A stretch of 34,049 nt of DNA. Origin: an uncultured Acetatifactor sp. GTDB taxonomy: Bacteria > Bacillota > Clostridia > Lachnospirales > Lachnospiraceae. Below the pieces are notes generated by a model, which was not told where the DNA came from, made no database searches, and worked only from the letters and a program-made list of their open reading frames with translations. Below, in pieces: positions 15,249-22,955 of this stretch (position 1 is the stretch's first letter; the number at the start of each line of letters is the position of its first letter). The position numbers were made by a program, and so were the translations under genes. Location: the NCBI GenBank assembly GCA_910585615.1, contig CAJUFO010000028.1, positions 14,969 to 49,017 of the forward strand, read 5' to 3'.

Positions 15249-16565
15249 TCATCTGCCCAGTGCCTCTTCCTGCAGCCGGTCGAAGGCTTCCATGCACTGA
15301 TCCACCGTATCGCCGCTCAACAGCTGCCTGACGATGAGACAGGTGTTCCCCCACTGCTCCACCTTCATCCCCGTGTTCGACCCCAGCACATAAATCCCCT
15401 CCTCGATCCTGTCGTTGAGAGGCTTCAGCGCAGGGACGCATTCCACGGATACGTTCCTGGAGGGCGAGATCACCCGGTTGGCCTCCGAATAGACCCGGAG
15501 CGCCTCATCGGATACCATGATATCCAGCACCCGCGCCGCGTCCTCCCCATGGACCGCGTCCGCGCCCACCCCGAAGCCTGTCATGGGCATCACTGGCATC
15601 TGCCCCAGGCTGCTGGGGAAACCGATGACCTGCATCTCGAAATCCGTCTTCCCGTATGCCGTCTCCGTGTTGGCCGCGCCCCAGTAGGCCATGACGATCG
15701 GGGTCTTCTGGGCCAGGAAATCCGCGCCCTCCCCCTCTATGGCCTCGCTGACCAGGGCTTTTTCGGCATCGATGTAGCCCAGGTCGATCATCTCCTGCAG
15801 GAATTCGAAGCCCGGGCGCATATAGTCGCTGTATCTGGCCTCCCCGCTGTTGAGGGCGGCAATCTCCGCCTCCGTGTTCCCGCCGTTGTAGAGGTCCGCA
15901 TAGGCCTGGGCGAAGACGAAGGTCTCCAGCCACCAGCGGTTGGCTCCCACAGGTGTCTCTATCCCGTTCTCCTTGAACACCCTGCAGCACTCCAGGAACT
16001 CCTCCGGCGTATCAGGCAGCTCCAGCCTATACTGCCTGAACATGTCCACGTTGACGAACAGCCCGTAGGCCACCACCTCCTGGGGTATGGCCACCAGCTT
16101 CCCGTCCACCGTGTTGGCAATCCTGATGATTTCCCTCAGGTTCTTCGCGCTGTCCAGCCCTGAGAGGTCCATCAGCTTCCCTTCCTCCCCCAGTGTCCGG
16201 ATTGTATCCGGATTGAGCAGATACAAATCGTCCATATCGTTGCGCGCCCTGTCCAGGGCCACCTCGTCATAGGTTTTGTCCTGATGGTCTTCCGCCGTAT
16301 AGGTCTTGTACGCCACGGTCACCCCCAGAGCCTCCTCCGCCATGGCCACCGTCAGGTCCGAAGCGCTCCTGGCGGTGTTCTCCGCATCGGGAGCCGTCTT
16401 CTCCATAGGGCTGAACATATTGACTACGCGTTCCTCTTCATTCTCTGATTTTATCAGATTCTTCAGATTGTCCTTCTCCCCGCAGCCTGCCAGCGCCAAG
16501 ACGGCGATGCCCGCCAGGCAGACGGCGATCCGCCTTCCGGATATCCCCTTTCCCCTGTTCTTCAT
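15249..16565 (-). CDS. orphan sugar-binding lipoprotein (family 1 solute-binding protein)
   Basis: A 438-residue lipoprotein with a signal peptide and lipobox LAGC (lipidated Cys28). The rest has the features of family 1 extracellular sugar-binding proteins: LYLLNPDTI, GKLMDLSGLDS, KLVAIPQEVVAYGLFVNVDMF, then GANRWW and the closing LSGDTVDQCMEAFDRLQEEA segment. The start is ATG 16565, seven bases behind GGAGG; an ATG 15 bases upstream overlaps that site. No permease or ATPase lies next to it. Instead it follows a Cache-domain hybrid histidine kinase on the same strand with a 156-base gap, so it may present a ligand to the kinase rather than, or in addition to, feeding a transporter. Confidence 0.9.
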   Translation of the reverse strand: MKNRGKGISGRRIAVCLAGIAVLALAGCGEKDNLKNLIKSENEEERVVNMFSPMEKTAPDAENTARSASDLTVAMAEEALGVTVAYKTYTAEDHQDKTYDEVALDRARNDMDDLYLLNPDTIRTLGEEGKLMDLSGLDSAKNLREIIRIANTVDGKLVAIPQEVVAYGLFVNVDMFRQYRLELPDTPEEFLECCRVFKENGIETPVGANRWWLETFVFAQAYADLYNGGNTEAEIAALNSGEARYSDYMRPGFEFLQEMIDLGYIDAEKALVSEAIEGEGADFLAQKTPIVMAYWGAANTETAYGKTDFEMQVIGFPSSLGQMPVMPMTGFGVGADAVHGEDAARVLDIMVSDEALRVYSEANRVISPSRNVSVECVPALKPLNDRIEEGIYVLGSNTGMKVEQWGNTCLIVRQLLSGDTVDQCMEAFDRLQEEALGR

Positions 16566-16616
16566 GGCCGCACCTCCCATTCAAGCTTTACACAGGTATT
16601 CCGTCCTGATATATAT

Positions 16617-16679
16617 ACTGCAGACCGCCAGGATTTACAGTGGTGTCTCCGGAAAAGTACTTAGCTGGCGATCTGCAGT
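16617..16679. repeat. inverted repeat in the kinase to binding-protein gap
   Basis: ACTGCAGACCGCCAG at 16617-16631 pairs with CTGGCGATCTGCAGT at 16665-16679, 14 of 15 positions, across 33 bases. A TATATAT tract at 16610-16617 next to the left arm could be a -10 region for the minus strand. It could be a regulator site, an mRNA processing hairpin or a small inserted element. Confidence 0.6.
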
Positions 16680-16721
16680 CGGGTTGCACTGCAAATTTAA
16701 CCGGTGTACAGTATAGGATAT

Positions 16722-19289
16722 TCACGATTCCCTTTTTGTGCACTGCGCCACTGCCTTCTTCAGCAGCTCCACATCCAGGGGCTTGGCCACATGGGCGTCC
16801 ATGCCCGCGTCCCGCGCGGCCTTTTCATCCTCCGCGAAGGCATTGGCCGTCATGGCGATGATGGGGATGCGGGCCCCGTCCTGCCCCTCCAGGGCGCGTA
16901 TGGCCCTGGCGGCGTCATGGCCGTTCATCACAGGCATCTGCACATCCATCAGGATGGCGTCGAATTCTCCCGCCTCCCCGTTCCGGAATCGCTCCACCGC
17001 CAGGCGGCCGTTCTCCACGATTTCGCAGGAAGCGCCCTCCATCTCCAGAATCTCCTTCAGGATCTCCGCGTTGATCTCATTGTCCTCCGCCGCCAGGAAG
17101 CGCAGCCCCGCCAGGCTGTCCGCCGCCAGGGGCTCAGGCGCGCTCTCCCGGCCCACGTCCGCCCACAGCTCCGCCACCTTGTCCCGGAACGCGGAGACGA
17201 AGAAGGGCTTGGTGAGGATACCCGTCCGCTCTGCGGAAAGCGCCTCCCCCACGCCCTCCGCCTCGCAGTCCGCCAGAATCAGGATCCGCGCCTCCGGCGC
17301 GGCCTCCCCAAGCTCTCTCACGCTCCGGGCGCCGTCCCGGCCGCAGACATCCCAGTCCAGCAGGAGAAGCTGGTAGTCCCCGCCGTGTTCCCGCAGCATG
17401 TCCGCGGCCTCCCGCACTTGTCCCACGGCATCCAGCTGCAGGCCCGTATCCCTCATGAGCTCTTTTATGTCCCCGCAGCACCCTTCGTCCGCCTCTATCA
17501 CAAGGATGCCCGAAATCCCCCTCTTCTCCCAGAATTCCCTGTCCGCCTGCTCCTCCAGGATCCGCAGCTCCAGCTCTACACGGAAAATCGTTCCCTGATT
17601 CACCTGGCTGGACACATCGATGGTCCCGCCCATGAGCTCTACGATGCTCTTGGTGATCGCCATGCCCAGCCCCGTGCCCTGCACCTTGTTGGTGGTGCTG
17701 TTCTCCGCCCTGGTGAAGGCATCGAAGATCGTCTCCAGATATTCCGGGGTCATGCCGTAGCCGTCGTCCTCCACCTCGATCCGGATATGCGCATACTGGC
17801 CGGAGCGCTGCCCCAGCCCGATGATGCGGAACCAGATATTGCCCTTTTCCTGGGTGTATTTCACCGCATTGGACAGGAGGTTGAGCAGGATCTGGTTGAT
17901 CCTGGTCTCGTCCCCCACCAGGCGCTCGTGCCGGATCCCCGTGACCTCCACATGGAGCGCCTGCCCCTTGGCCTTTGCCATGGGCCGGATGATCGCGTCC
18001 ACGGAGGAGACCACATCGTTTAAGGCGAACTCCTCCAGGTTCAGTACCACCTTGCCGCTCTCGATTTTGGACACGTCCAGGATATCGTTGATCAGGCTCA
18101 GCAGATGCTGGCCCGAAGACATGATTTTCCTCGTGTATTCCCGTACCTTTGCCGGATTCTCCGCATCCGCCGCCAGAAGCGTGGTAAAGCCCAGGACCGC
18201 GTTCATGGGCGTGCGGATGTCGTGGGACATGTTGGAGAGGAACATGGTCTTGGAATTGCTGGCTATCTGGGCGGCCTGGAGGGCCTGGGCCAGCTGCTCG
18301 TTGTGAACCGCCCGCTCCTCCTCCCGCTCCTTGCGGACTTTGTCCTGCTGCCTCCAGTTCAGGTAATACAGAAGGACACACAGAAAGAATGCCGCCAGCA
18401 TAGCCGCCACGACGATGAAAAGGTTCTGGTTCACCGTCTCCCCCTCCTGCTGGATGGCCTCCACCGGCACATAGCCCACCAGGAAAATCGTGCCGTCATT
18501 TACCGACCACATATAGATGAGGGCCCTGTCCCCCCGGATATCGTGGTAGAACAGGATATCTTTCCCGCCCTCCAGGCTCTCCTCCACATCGGCCTGGATC
18601 CCCGCATTGCCGATGTCGTTGGCCCGGTAGAAATCGTCCAGGTTCAGATGGCCCGCGCTGCGCTGCCCCATGCCCTTGGGCTTGAGGACGAAGCGCTCGC
18701 TCTCCGCGTCCATGATATACAGCGAGGCCTGTTTCCCATAGAAGCCGTTGGGCAGTGATTTATCGATGGTATCGTATATATATTCCACATAGAGCGTCCC
18801 TATCTCCTGCCCCTGCCTCTCCACGGGGCATTTCATGGTATAGGCCCATGTCCCCATGTAGTTCAGGTAGGACTGGGAGACCTGCATTCCCGCCACGGTC
18901 CCGCCGGCAGTAAAATCCAGCCCCTCCTCCGTGAAGGGTTCCCCGGTGCTGGAGATGCCCTCCGTCTCTCCGGCAGGAATCAATGATATCCTGGCCATCA
19001 TATGGTTCTTCTCATAGGCCAGGATATACTCCTCCGGATTCTCCATCCTGGCCAGATCCTGGGCGATCAGCTCCTGGAACTCCGCCTCGTTCACCAGAAT
19101 GGCCTCAATGGTGCATTCGATCAGGTCCAGGCTCTCGCTGAGGTTCTGTATGGCCGCCGTGGACATCTCCCGGGACAGCCTCCGGGATATGGCATAAACT
19201 ATGGTTCCGAAAATGCAGAAGACCAATAAAATAGAGAGCAGAAGGGAAGGCCTTCTCCTCTTTTCCCTTCTGTCAGGCTTCTCTTTCAT
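16722..19289 (-). CDS. hybrid sensor histidine kinase, TM-Cache-TM-HisKA-HATPase-REC-REC
   Basis: An 855-residue membrane kinase. A first membrane span at about 15-37, an extracytoplasmic dCache-like sensor (about 40-285) and a second span (about 290-315) precede HisKA with phosphoacceptor H356 (SHDIRTPMNAVLG). The HATPase follows (N box LLNLLSNAVKYT, G boxes DDGYGM and GTGLGMAI). REC1 (about 590-705) has the Asp in LLLLDWD but Ala at the usual Thr/Ser position (LILAD). REC2 (about 725-850) is complete (AEDNEINAE, D782 in LMDVQMPVMNG, AMTANAF, AKP). No HTH or Hpt is present, so an outside target is needed. The start is ATG 19289 behind GGAG; a GTG at 19295 is possible. The gene lies behind a promoter-terminator leader and ahead of the binding lipoprotein. 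Confidence 0.94.
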   Translation of the reverse strand: MKEKPDRREKRRRPSLLLSILLVFCIFGTIVYAISRRLSREMSTAAIQNLSESLDLIECTIEAILVNEAEFQELIAQDLARMENPEEYILAYEKNHMMARISLIPAGETEGISSTGEPFTEEGLDFTAGGTVAGMQVSQSYLNYMGTWAYTMKCPVERQGQEIGTLYVEYIYDTIDKSLPNGFYGKQASLYIMDAESERFVLKPKGMGQRSAGHLNLDDFYRANDIGNAGIQADVEESLEGGKDILFYHDIRGDRALIYMWSVNDGTIFLVGYVPVEAIQQEGETVNQNLFIVVAAMLAAFFLCVLLYYLNWRQQDKVRKEREEERAVHNEQLAQALQAAQIASNSKTMFLSNMSHDIRTPMNAVLGFTTLLAADAENPAKVREYTRKIMSSGQHLLSLINDILDVSKIESGKVVLNLEEFALNDVVSSVDAIIRPMAKAKGQALHVEVTGIRHERLVGDETRINQILLNLLSNAVKYTQEKGNIWFRIIGLGQRSGQYAHIRIEVEDDGYGMTPEYLETIFDAFTRAENSTTNKVQGTGLGMAITKSIVELMGGTIDVSSQVNQGTIFRVELELRILEEQADREFWEKRGISGILVIEADEGCCGDIKELMRDTGLQLDAVGQVREAADMLREHGGDYQLLLLDWDVCGRDGARSVRELGEAAPEARILILADCEAEGVGEALSAERTGILTKPFFVSAFRDKVAELWADVGRESAPEPLAADSLAGLRFLAAEDNEINAEILKEILEMEGASCEIVENGRLAVERFRNGEAGEFDAILMDVQMPVMNGHDAARAIRALEGQDGARIPIIAMTANAFAEDEKAARDAGMDAHVAKPLDVELLKKAVAQCTKRES

Positions 19290-19342
19290 AGGCACTCTCC
19301 GTTCCGCCCTCCGGAGGGAGGCGCCCCTCCCTCACAGGACAG

Positions 19343-19374
19343 AAAAACCCTGCCGCTCCCTGTGGCAGGGTTTT
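19343..19374 (-). terminator. leader terminator ahead of the hybrid kinase
   Basis: On the minus strand an 11-bp perfect stem (19364-19374 with 19344-19354) with a 9-nt loop is followed by TTTTTCT. This is a textbook intrinsic terminator. It lies only about 10-40 nt downstream of the start predicted for the promoter at 19390-19419, and 54 nt before the kinase start codon. It could also end the upstream exporter operon. Confidence 0.85.
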
Positions 19375-19389
19375 CATAGCTACTTACAT

Positions 19390-19419
19390 ATTATACCATT
19401 TCCTCTATTTTTGTGTCAA
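19390..19419 (-). promoter_or_regulatory. consensus promoter in front of the hybrid kinase
   Basis: On the minus strand TTGACA (19414-19419) and TATAAT (19390-19395) are perfect hexamers 18 bp apart. The -35 box overlaps the stop codon of the preceding gene. Transcription would start near 19383 and meet an intrinsic terminator almost at once. A second hairpin (GAGGGAGG with CCTCCCTC, 19314-19333) and a 34-codon open frame (19273-19377) also lie in the leader. Confidence 0.8.
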
Positions 19420-20048
19420 GGGGTACGGCGACAGTCAGAGGGCAGTTCGAACCGGGTCTTTACCGGATAATAGTCCAGGACCACGTAGAACACCCTCCGG
19501 TCGATCCGCTCCCACTGCTCCCGGGTGAACTGCTGGTCCGTCATGGTCATGGGCAGGACAATCTCCACGCCCTCCCCTTCCTCCAGCCGGGGCCTGAGCG
19601 ACTCTAACCGGGGATTCAGCAGGTACATCAGCTCCATGTCGAACTGGTTCCCCCAGGCCCCTGACTCGAAGGCCATGCCGGTCAGGTCCGGCATTTGGGC
19701 GGCATCGTCTGTCATGGCCTGGTCTGCCCCTGTCTGATCCGTCCCGGCTTTTGTAATTGTCAGTGTAATCAGTCCTATCCGCTCCCGGCTCACCGGATAT
19801 TCCTCTCCCGCTTCATCCAGCAGAAGGCAGAATCCCGGGCAGAGCGCATGGAGAATCTCCCCGTCCGACCACCGCCAGTCCTGAAAGGTGACAGTATAAT
19901 CTCCAACCTGAACGGAGTCCCCCAGTCCGCAGGTCTGCTCAATGGGGCCCGGATATCGGGCATTGATCCAGTACAGGCGGCAGCCGATTCCGGCGAATGC
20001 TGTTGCAGACAGCATGATTCCTATGATTCTCAAGATTTTCCGTGTCAT
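19416..20048 (-). CDS. membrane-anchored protein, DUF5028-like
   Basis: A 210-residue protein with one N-terminal membrane helix (about 5-25) and an extracytoplasmic beta-rich domain (VQVGDYTVTFQDWRWSDGEILHALCPG, then a segment of the LITLTIT type). The WxWSDGEILHxxCPG pattern resembles, from memory, DUF5028-type proteins of Lachnospiraceae, whose function is unknown. The start ATG 20048 is preceded by AAGGAGG; the long frame upstream of it overlaps the ABC ATPase gene and is not coding. It is the last gene of the exporter operon, 46 bases behind the ATPase, so it may be an accessory or immunity-like subunit of that system (inference). Confidence 0.7.
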   Translation of the reverse strand: MTRKILRIIGIMLSATAFAGIGCRLYWINARYPGPIEQTCGLGDSVQVGDYTVTFQDWRWSDGEILHALCPGFCLLLDEAGEEYPVSRERIGLITLTITKAGTDQTGADQAMTDDAAQMPDLTGMAFESGAWGNQFDMELMYLLNPRLESLRPRLEEGEGVEIVLPMTMTDQQFTREQWERIDRRVFYVVLDYYPVKTRFELPSDCRRTP

Positions 20049-20094
20049 ATCCGCACTCCTCCTTTCTCTCCGGTCTTCAAAGGTTTCCGAGGCT

Positions 20095-20763
20095 TCAGGA
20101 CAGTTTTCGCCCCGATGCCGGAACCGCCCCGGCGGGCGTAAAGACCCCGTCCTCCACCCGGTAGATCCGGTCCGACAGCGTCTCCAGCTCCTCCCTGTCA
20201 TGGCAGGCCAGCAGAATCAGGCAGCCGCCCTGGCGGTGTCTGATGATGATGTCCCGGATCAGGCGGCATCCCTCCTGATCCAGGCCGTTGAAGGGCTCGT
20301 CCAGCACCAGCAGGCCGGGAGATTCCATGATGGCACAGGCGATTCCCAGACGCTGGCGCATTCCCAGGGAATACTTCCTCACCTTCCGCCTGTCCTTTGG
20401 ATCCAGGCCCACCTGCTCCAGCGCCGCCGCCACTTCCTCCGGCCCGGCCTTGCCCCGGAGGGCGGCCAGAAGCCGCAGATTGTCGTACCCTGTCCGATCC
20501 GGCAAAAAGGCGGGCGTCTCCAGGAGCATCCCAAGCTCTGGCGGAAAATCCCGCCCTTCTCCTATCGCGATATCGTCTATTTCTATTTTTCCATCCGTCA
20601 GGCGTATCAGACCGCAGACGGCGCGCATCAGCATGGTCTTTCCGGAACCGTTCTTCCCCCAGAAGCCGTAGACCGCGCCGCTTTCCAATGTCATGTTCAC
20701 GTCTTTGAGCACCTTGGCTCCGTGGATTTCTTTTGACCCGTGGGTTATGGTTATCTTCATCAT
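20095..20763 (-). CDS. ABC transporter ATP-binding protein
   Basis: A 222-residue ATPase of the ABC-2 exporter type (CcmA-like). Walker A is GKNGSGKT (residues 36-43), the signature motif YSLGMRQRLGIA follows at about 131, Walker B with catalytic Glu is LLVLDEPFNGLD (about 151-162), and the H-loop is ACHDREE. All ATPase motifs are intact. The start is one of two adjacent ATG codons behind GAGAGG. It belongs with the two membrane proteins upstream, which would form the channel. The exported substrate cannot be told; short gene length and the surrounding anchored proteins recall bacteriocin-immunity or lipid exporters. Confidence 0.93.
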   Translation of the reverse strand: MMKITITHGSKEIHGAKVLKDVNMTLESGAVYGFWGKNGSGKTMLMRAVCGLIRLTDGKIEIDDIAIGEGRDFPPELGMLLETPAFLPDRTGYDNLRLLAALRGKAGPEEVAAALEQVGLDPKDRRKVRKYSLGMRQRLGIACAIMESPGLLVLDEPFNGLDQEGCRLIRDIIIRHRQGGCLILLACHDREELETLSDRIYRVEDGVFTPAGAVPASGRKLS

Positions 20764-20852
20764 TATCCTCTCTTAAAAATCCTGTTTTCGTCAGCCTTCC
20801 ACGCAAGCCGTCCGCAGCGCACATACAACAGAAAGCTCTTTTTCCATACTCC

Positions 20853-22139
20853 TCAAAAAAGGTCCTTCCGCCCTATCCACACTGCCCCCAGGGACAGCGC
20901 CCCGACGCTCCAGGCTGCGCAGAGGAACAGGCAGTTCCGGAAGCAGATCTCCGGAATCCCTGACAGGAAGTCCTGCCGCAGAAGCATGGAGAAATTGCCA
21001 AAAAGCCAGGGGGAGGCCCAGAATACAGAGGCTGTCAGATATCCCAGCGTCAAAAAAAGTGACAGGGCAGGCCCCAGGGCCAGAGAGGCCACCAGCTGGG
21101 CCAGGCATAGCGCCAGGGACACCAAAACGGGCTGGCCCCACCAGCGCAGGAATATCTCCCAGCCCCCCAGCTCCGCCAAATCTATCCCGTATCGGTCGGT
21201 CAGGAATCCCTGAGACCGACCCGGACTTTTTATTGACGCGCTTCCTGCCGCCAGGCTCTCGCCTGCCAGGCTTTCCATTGACGCGCTTCCTGCCGCCATG
21301 TTCTCACCTGCCAGGCTCTCAGTTGACGTGCTTCCTGCCGCCATGCTTTTATCCGCCAGGCTTTCAGTTGACGTGCTTTCTGCCGCCATGCTCTCGTCTG
21401 CCAGGCTTTCAGTTGACGTGCTTTCTATCGCCATGCTCTCGCCTGCCAGGCTCTCAGTTGACGCGCTTCCTGCCGCCATGCTTTTATCCGCCAGGCCTTC
21501 CGTTGCCGGACATCCCGCCTCGCCTTCTATGCGCAGACCCCCCGCATTCCCGCTCTCCGGTGCCAAGCCTCCCGTAGCCAAGGCGCACACAGCCACCGTC
21601 GCTGTCAGCAGCAGATAATACCCCGCCACGGTGCAGCCCACCCAGACTGCCTTGCCAAACAGCCAGTCCCTGCGCCTGCCCGCCCGCACTATAGCCTGGC
21701 CGCCGCTGCGGGCAAGGTCTCCCGCCGGATAGGACACGGTCAGGAACAGCAGATAGCCCTGCAGCATCAGCCAGGGCACCGGCAGCTCGAACTTCCCCGT
21801 CTCCGACAGGAAATACTCCGGCATCCCCTGGAGCAGAAAGCCCAAATACCCCAGTACCCCTGGGGCCTGCACTCCAGGGACTTGTACCCCCAGGATTTGC
21901 TCCCCTGCGGCCTGCATCCCCAGGACTTCCCCGGAGGCTCCCGGCATGGAGCAGCCCTGCACGGCCATGACGGCGAAATAAGCCTGCACCAGCGCCGCCC
22001 CCAGCCACTTCAGCCGGGTGCTCCGATATCCGTAGCTCAAGTCGTACCAGACCAGCCTTCCCAGGCGGATTCCCGCAAAATGCTTCTTCGTCCTGCTGTT
22101 TCTGCTTTTTCTGCTTTTTCCGTCTTTTCTGTCCCTCAT
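20853..22139 (-). CDS. ABC-2-like membrane protein with 15-residue repeat insertion
   Basis: A 428-residue membrane protein. A Lys/Arg-rich N-terminus (1-20) leads to hydrophobic segments at about 45-65, 120-145, 172-195, then 330-365, 370-395 and 400-425. Between spans, residues about 214-303 are six in-frame copies of a 15-residue Ser/Ala/Glu unit. A smaller Val-Gln-Gly-rich repeat lies at about 72-98. The open frame extends 109 codons upstream of the chosen ATG 22139, but that portion overlaps the previous permease. The chosen start overlaps a GAGG site at the stop of that gene, indicating translational coupling. It likely pairs with the 22144-22953 protein as exporter permease. Confidence 0.8.
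   Translation of the reverse strand: MRDRKDGKSRKSRNSRTKKHFAGIRLGRLVWYDLSYGYRSTRLKWLGAALVQAYFAVMAVQGCSMPGASGEVLGMQAAGEQILGVQVPGVQAPGVLGYLGFLLQGMPEYFLSETGKFELPVPWLMLQGYLLFLTVSYPAGDLARSGGQAIVRAGRRRDWLFGKAVWVGCTVAGYYLLLTATVAVCALATGGLAPESGNAGGLRIEGEAGCPATEGLADKSMAAGSASTESLAGESMAIESTSTESLADESMAAESTSTESLADKSMAAGSTSTESLAGENMAAGSASMESLAGESLAAGSASIKSPGRSQGFLTDRYGIDLAELGGWEIFLRWWGQPVLVSLALCLAQLVASLALGPALSLFLTLGYLTASVFWASPWLFGNFSMLLRQDFLSGIPEICFRNCLFLCAAWSVGALSLGAVWIGRKDLF
21231..21500. repeat. in-frame 45-bp minisatellite, six copies
   Basis: Six consecutive 45-bp units (15 residues each), of the type SMAAGSASTESLAGE when read on the minus strand. They differ at a few positions (for example AGS/IES/AES, AGE/ADE/ADK), so expansion is not brand new. 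The reading frame stays open throughout. A weaker repetitive tract of about 85 bp lies at 21855-21940 in the same gene. Confidence 0.94.
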
Positions 22140-22143
22140 GTCC

Positions 22144-22953
22144 TCACAGCAGCCCCCTCTCCGCCCTCCGGAATCCGGCAAAGAAACCGGCTCCCCCGGC
22201 CAAAAGCAGCGCCAGCTCCCCCAGCAGCCAGGGCCACCGGGGCACAAAAAGCTGGCTGGGCCGCAGAAATCCCGCCGGGCACGCGGCCAGCTGCAGCGTG
22301 GTGGTCCCCAGGGCATAGAAGAACATGTACGCCAGGAAAGGCGCCAAAAGAACGGCAAACCGATTCCTCGTGAACAGGGAGGCGCACAGGGAAAGGGTGG
22401 TGAACAGCCCGAAAAATATCCCGTCCATCCCCAGGTACAGGCACAGGTACAAAAAGGGATGGGCATAGTAAAGGCCTCCCAGGAACCCGTCCGCCCCGAT
22501 CGGGAAAAGCCCCAGCCCTGCCTGGGGCCTCACCGCCGGGAGGAACAGGCTCGTCATCAGGAAGTCAAAGGCCAGCGGCAGGACGGCCACCGCCGCTCCG
22601 CTTAAGAAAACCGCCAGATATTTCGCCCGCAGATAGGGCTTCCATCCCTGCCTGGACGCCGCCTGGCTCCCGTAGCCGCTGGCGCAGTCGTAGGCAAAGC
22701 TTCCGCTGTGGGGAAGGGCGCAGAGGATGGGGATCCACATGAAATACACCGTGGCCTGGAGGGAATAGTTCTCTCCGCCCATCCATTTGCCGTAGGAGGA
22801 CAGGGGGTAGTCCCCGCTAACCACATAGCCCCTGACGGGCAGCACATACTCCCACAGATGCCAGAGGCTCAGGGCGCAGCCCACGGCCAGCGCGGCTGCC
22901 ATGCGGCGGTTGCGAAACGCCCTGTCCAGCTCGAATTTCAGATTTTTTGCCAT
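22144..22953 (-). CDS. ABC-2-like membrane protein
   Basis: A 269-residue integral membrane protein with about six hydrophobic segments (starting at about residue 17, then 70-85, 112-135, 160-185, 190-215 and 240-260). Its pattern, a short cytoplasmic N-terminus with KNLKFELDRAFRNRR and a long first extracytoplasmic loop, resembles ABC-2 type permeases encoded beside CcmA-like ATPases. The stop overlaps the ribosome binding region of the next gene, so the two are translated in tandem. It begins 2 bases behind the lipoprotein gene. No substrate can be assigned. Confidence 0.8.
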   Translation of the reverse strand: MAKNLKFELDRAFRNRRMAAALAVGCALSLWHLWEYVLPVRGYVVSGDYPLSSYGKWMGGENYSLQATVYFMWIPILCALPHSGSFAYDCASGYGSQAASRQGWKPYLRAKYLAVFLSGAAVAVLPLAFDFLMTSLFLPAVRPQAGLGLFPIGADGFLGGLYYAHPFLYLCLYLGMDGIFFGLFTTLSLCASLFTRNRFAVLLAPFLAYMFFYALGTTTLQLAACPAGFLRPSQLFVPRWPWLLGELALLLAGGAGFFAGFRRAERGLL

Positions 22954-22955
22954 CC

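Noticed and set aside
20049..20201. N-terminal extension of the DUF5028-like gene
   Set aside because: It overlaps the ABC ATPase gene and is Arg-rich; ATG 20048 with AAGGAGG and a membrane helix is the true start.
22140..22466. N-terminal extension of the repeat-bearing permease
   Set aside because: The extra 109 codons overlap the preceding permease in another frame and are Cys/Trp/Pro-rich; a GAGG site directly before ATG 22139 marks the real start.
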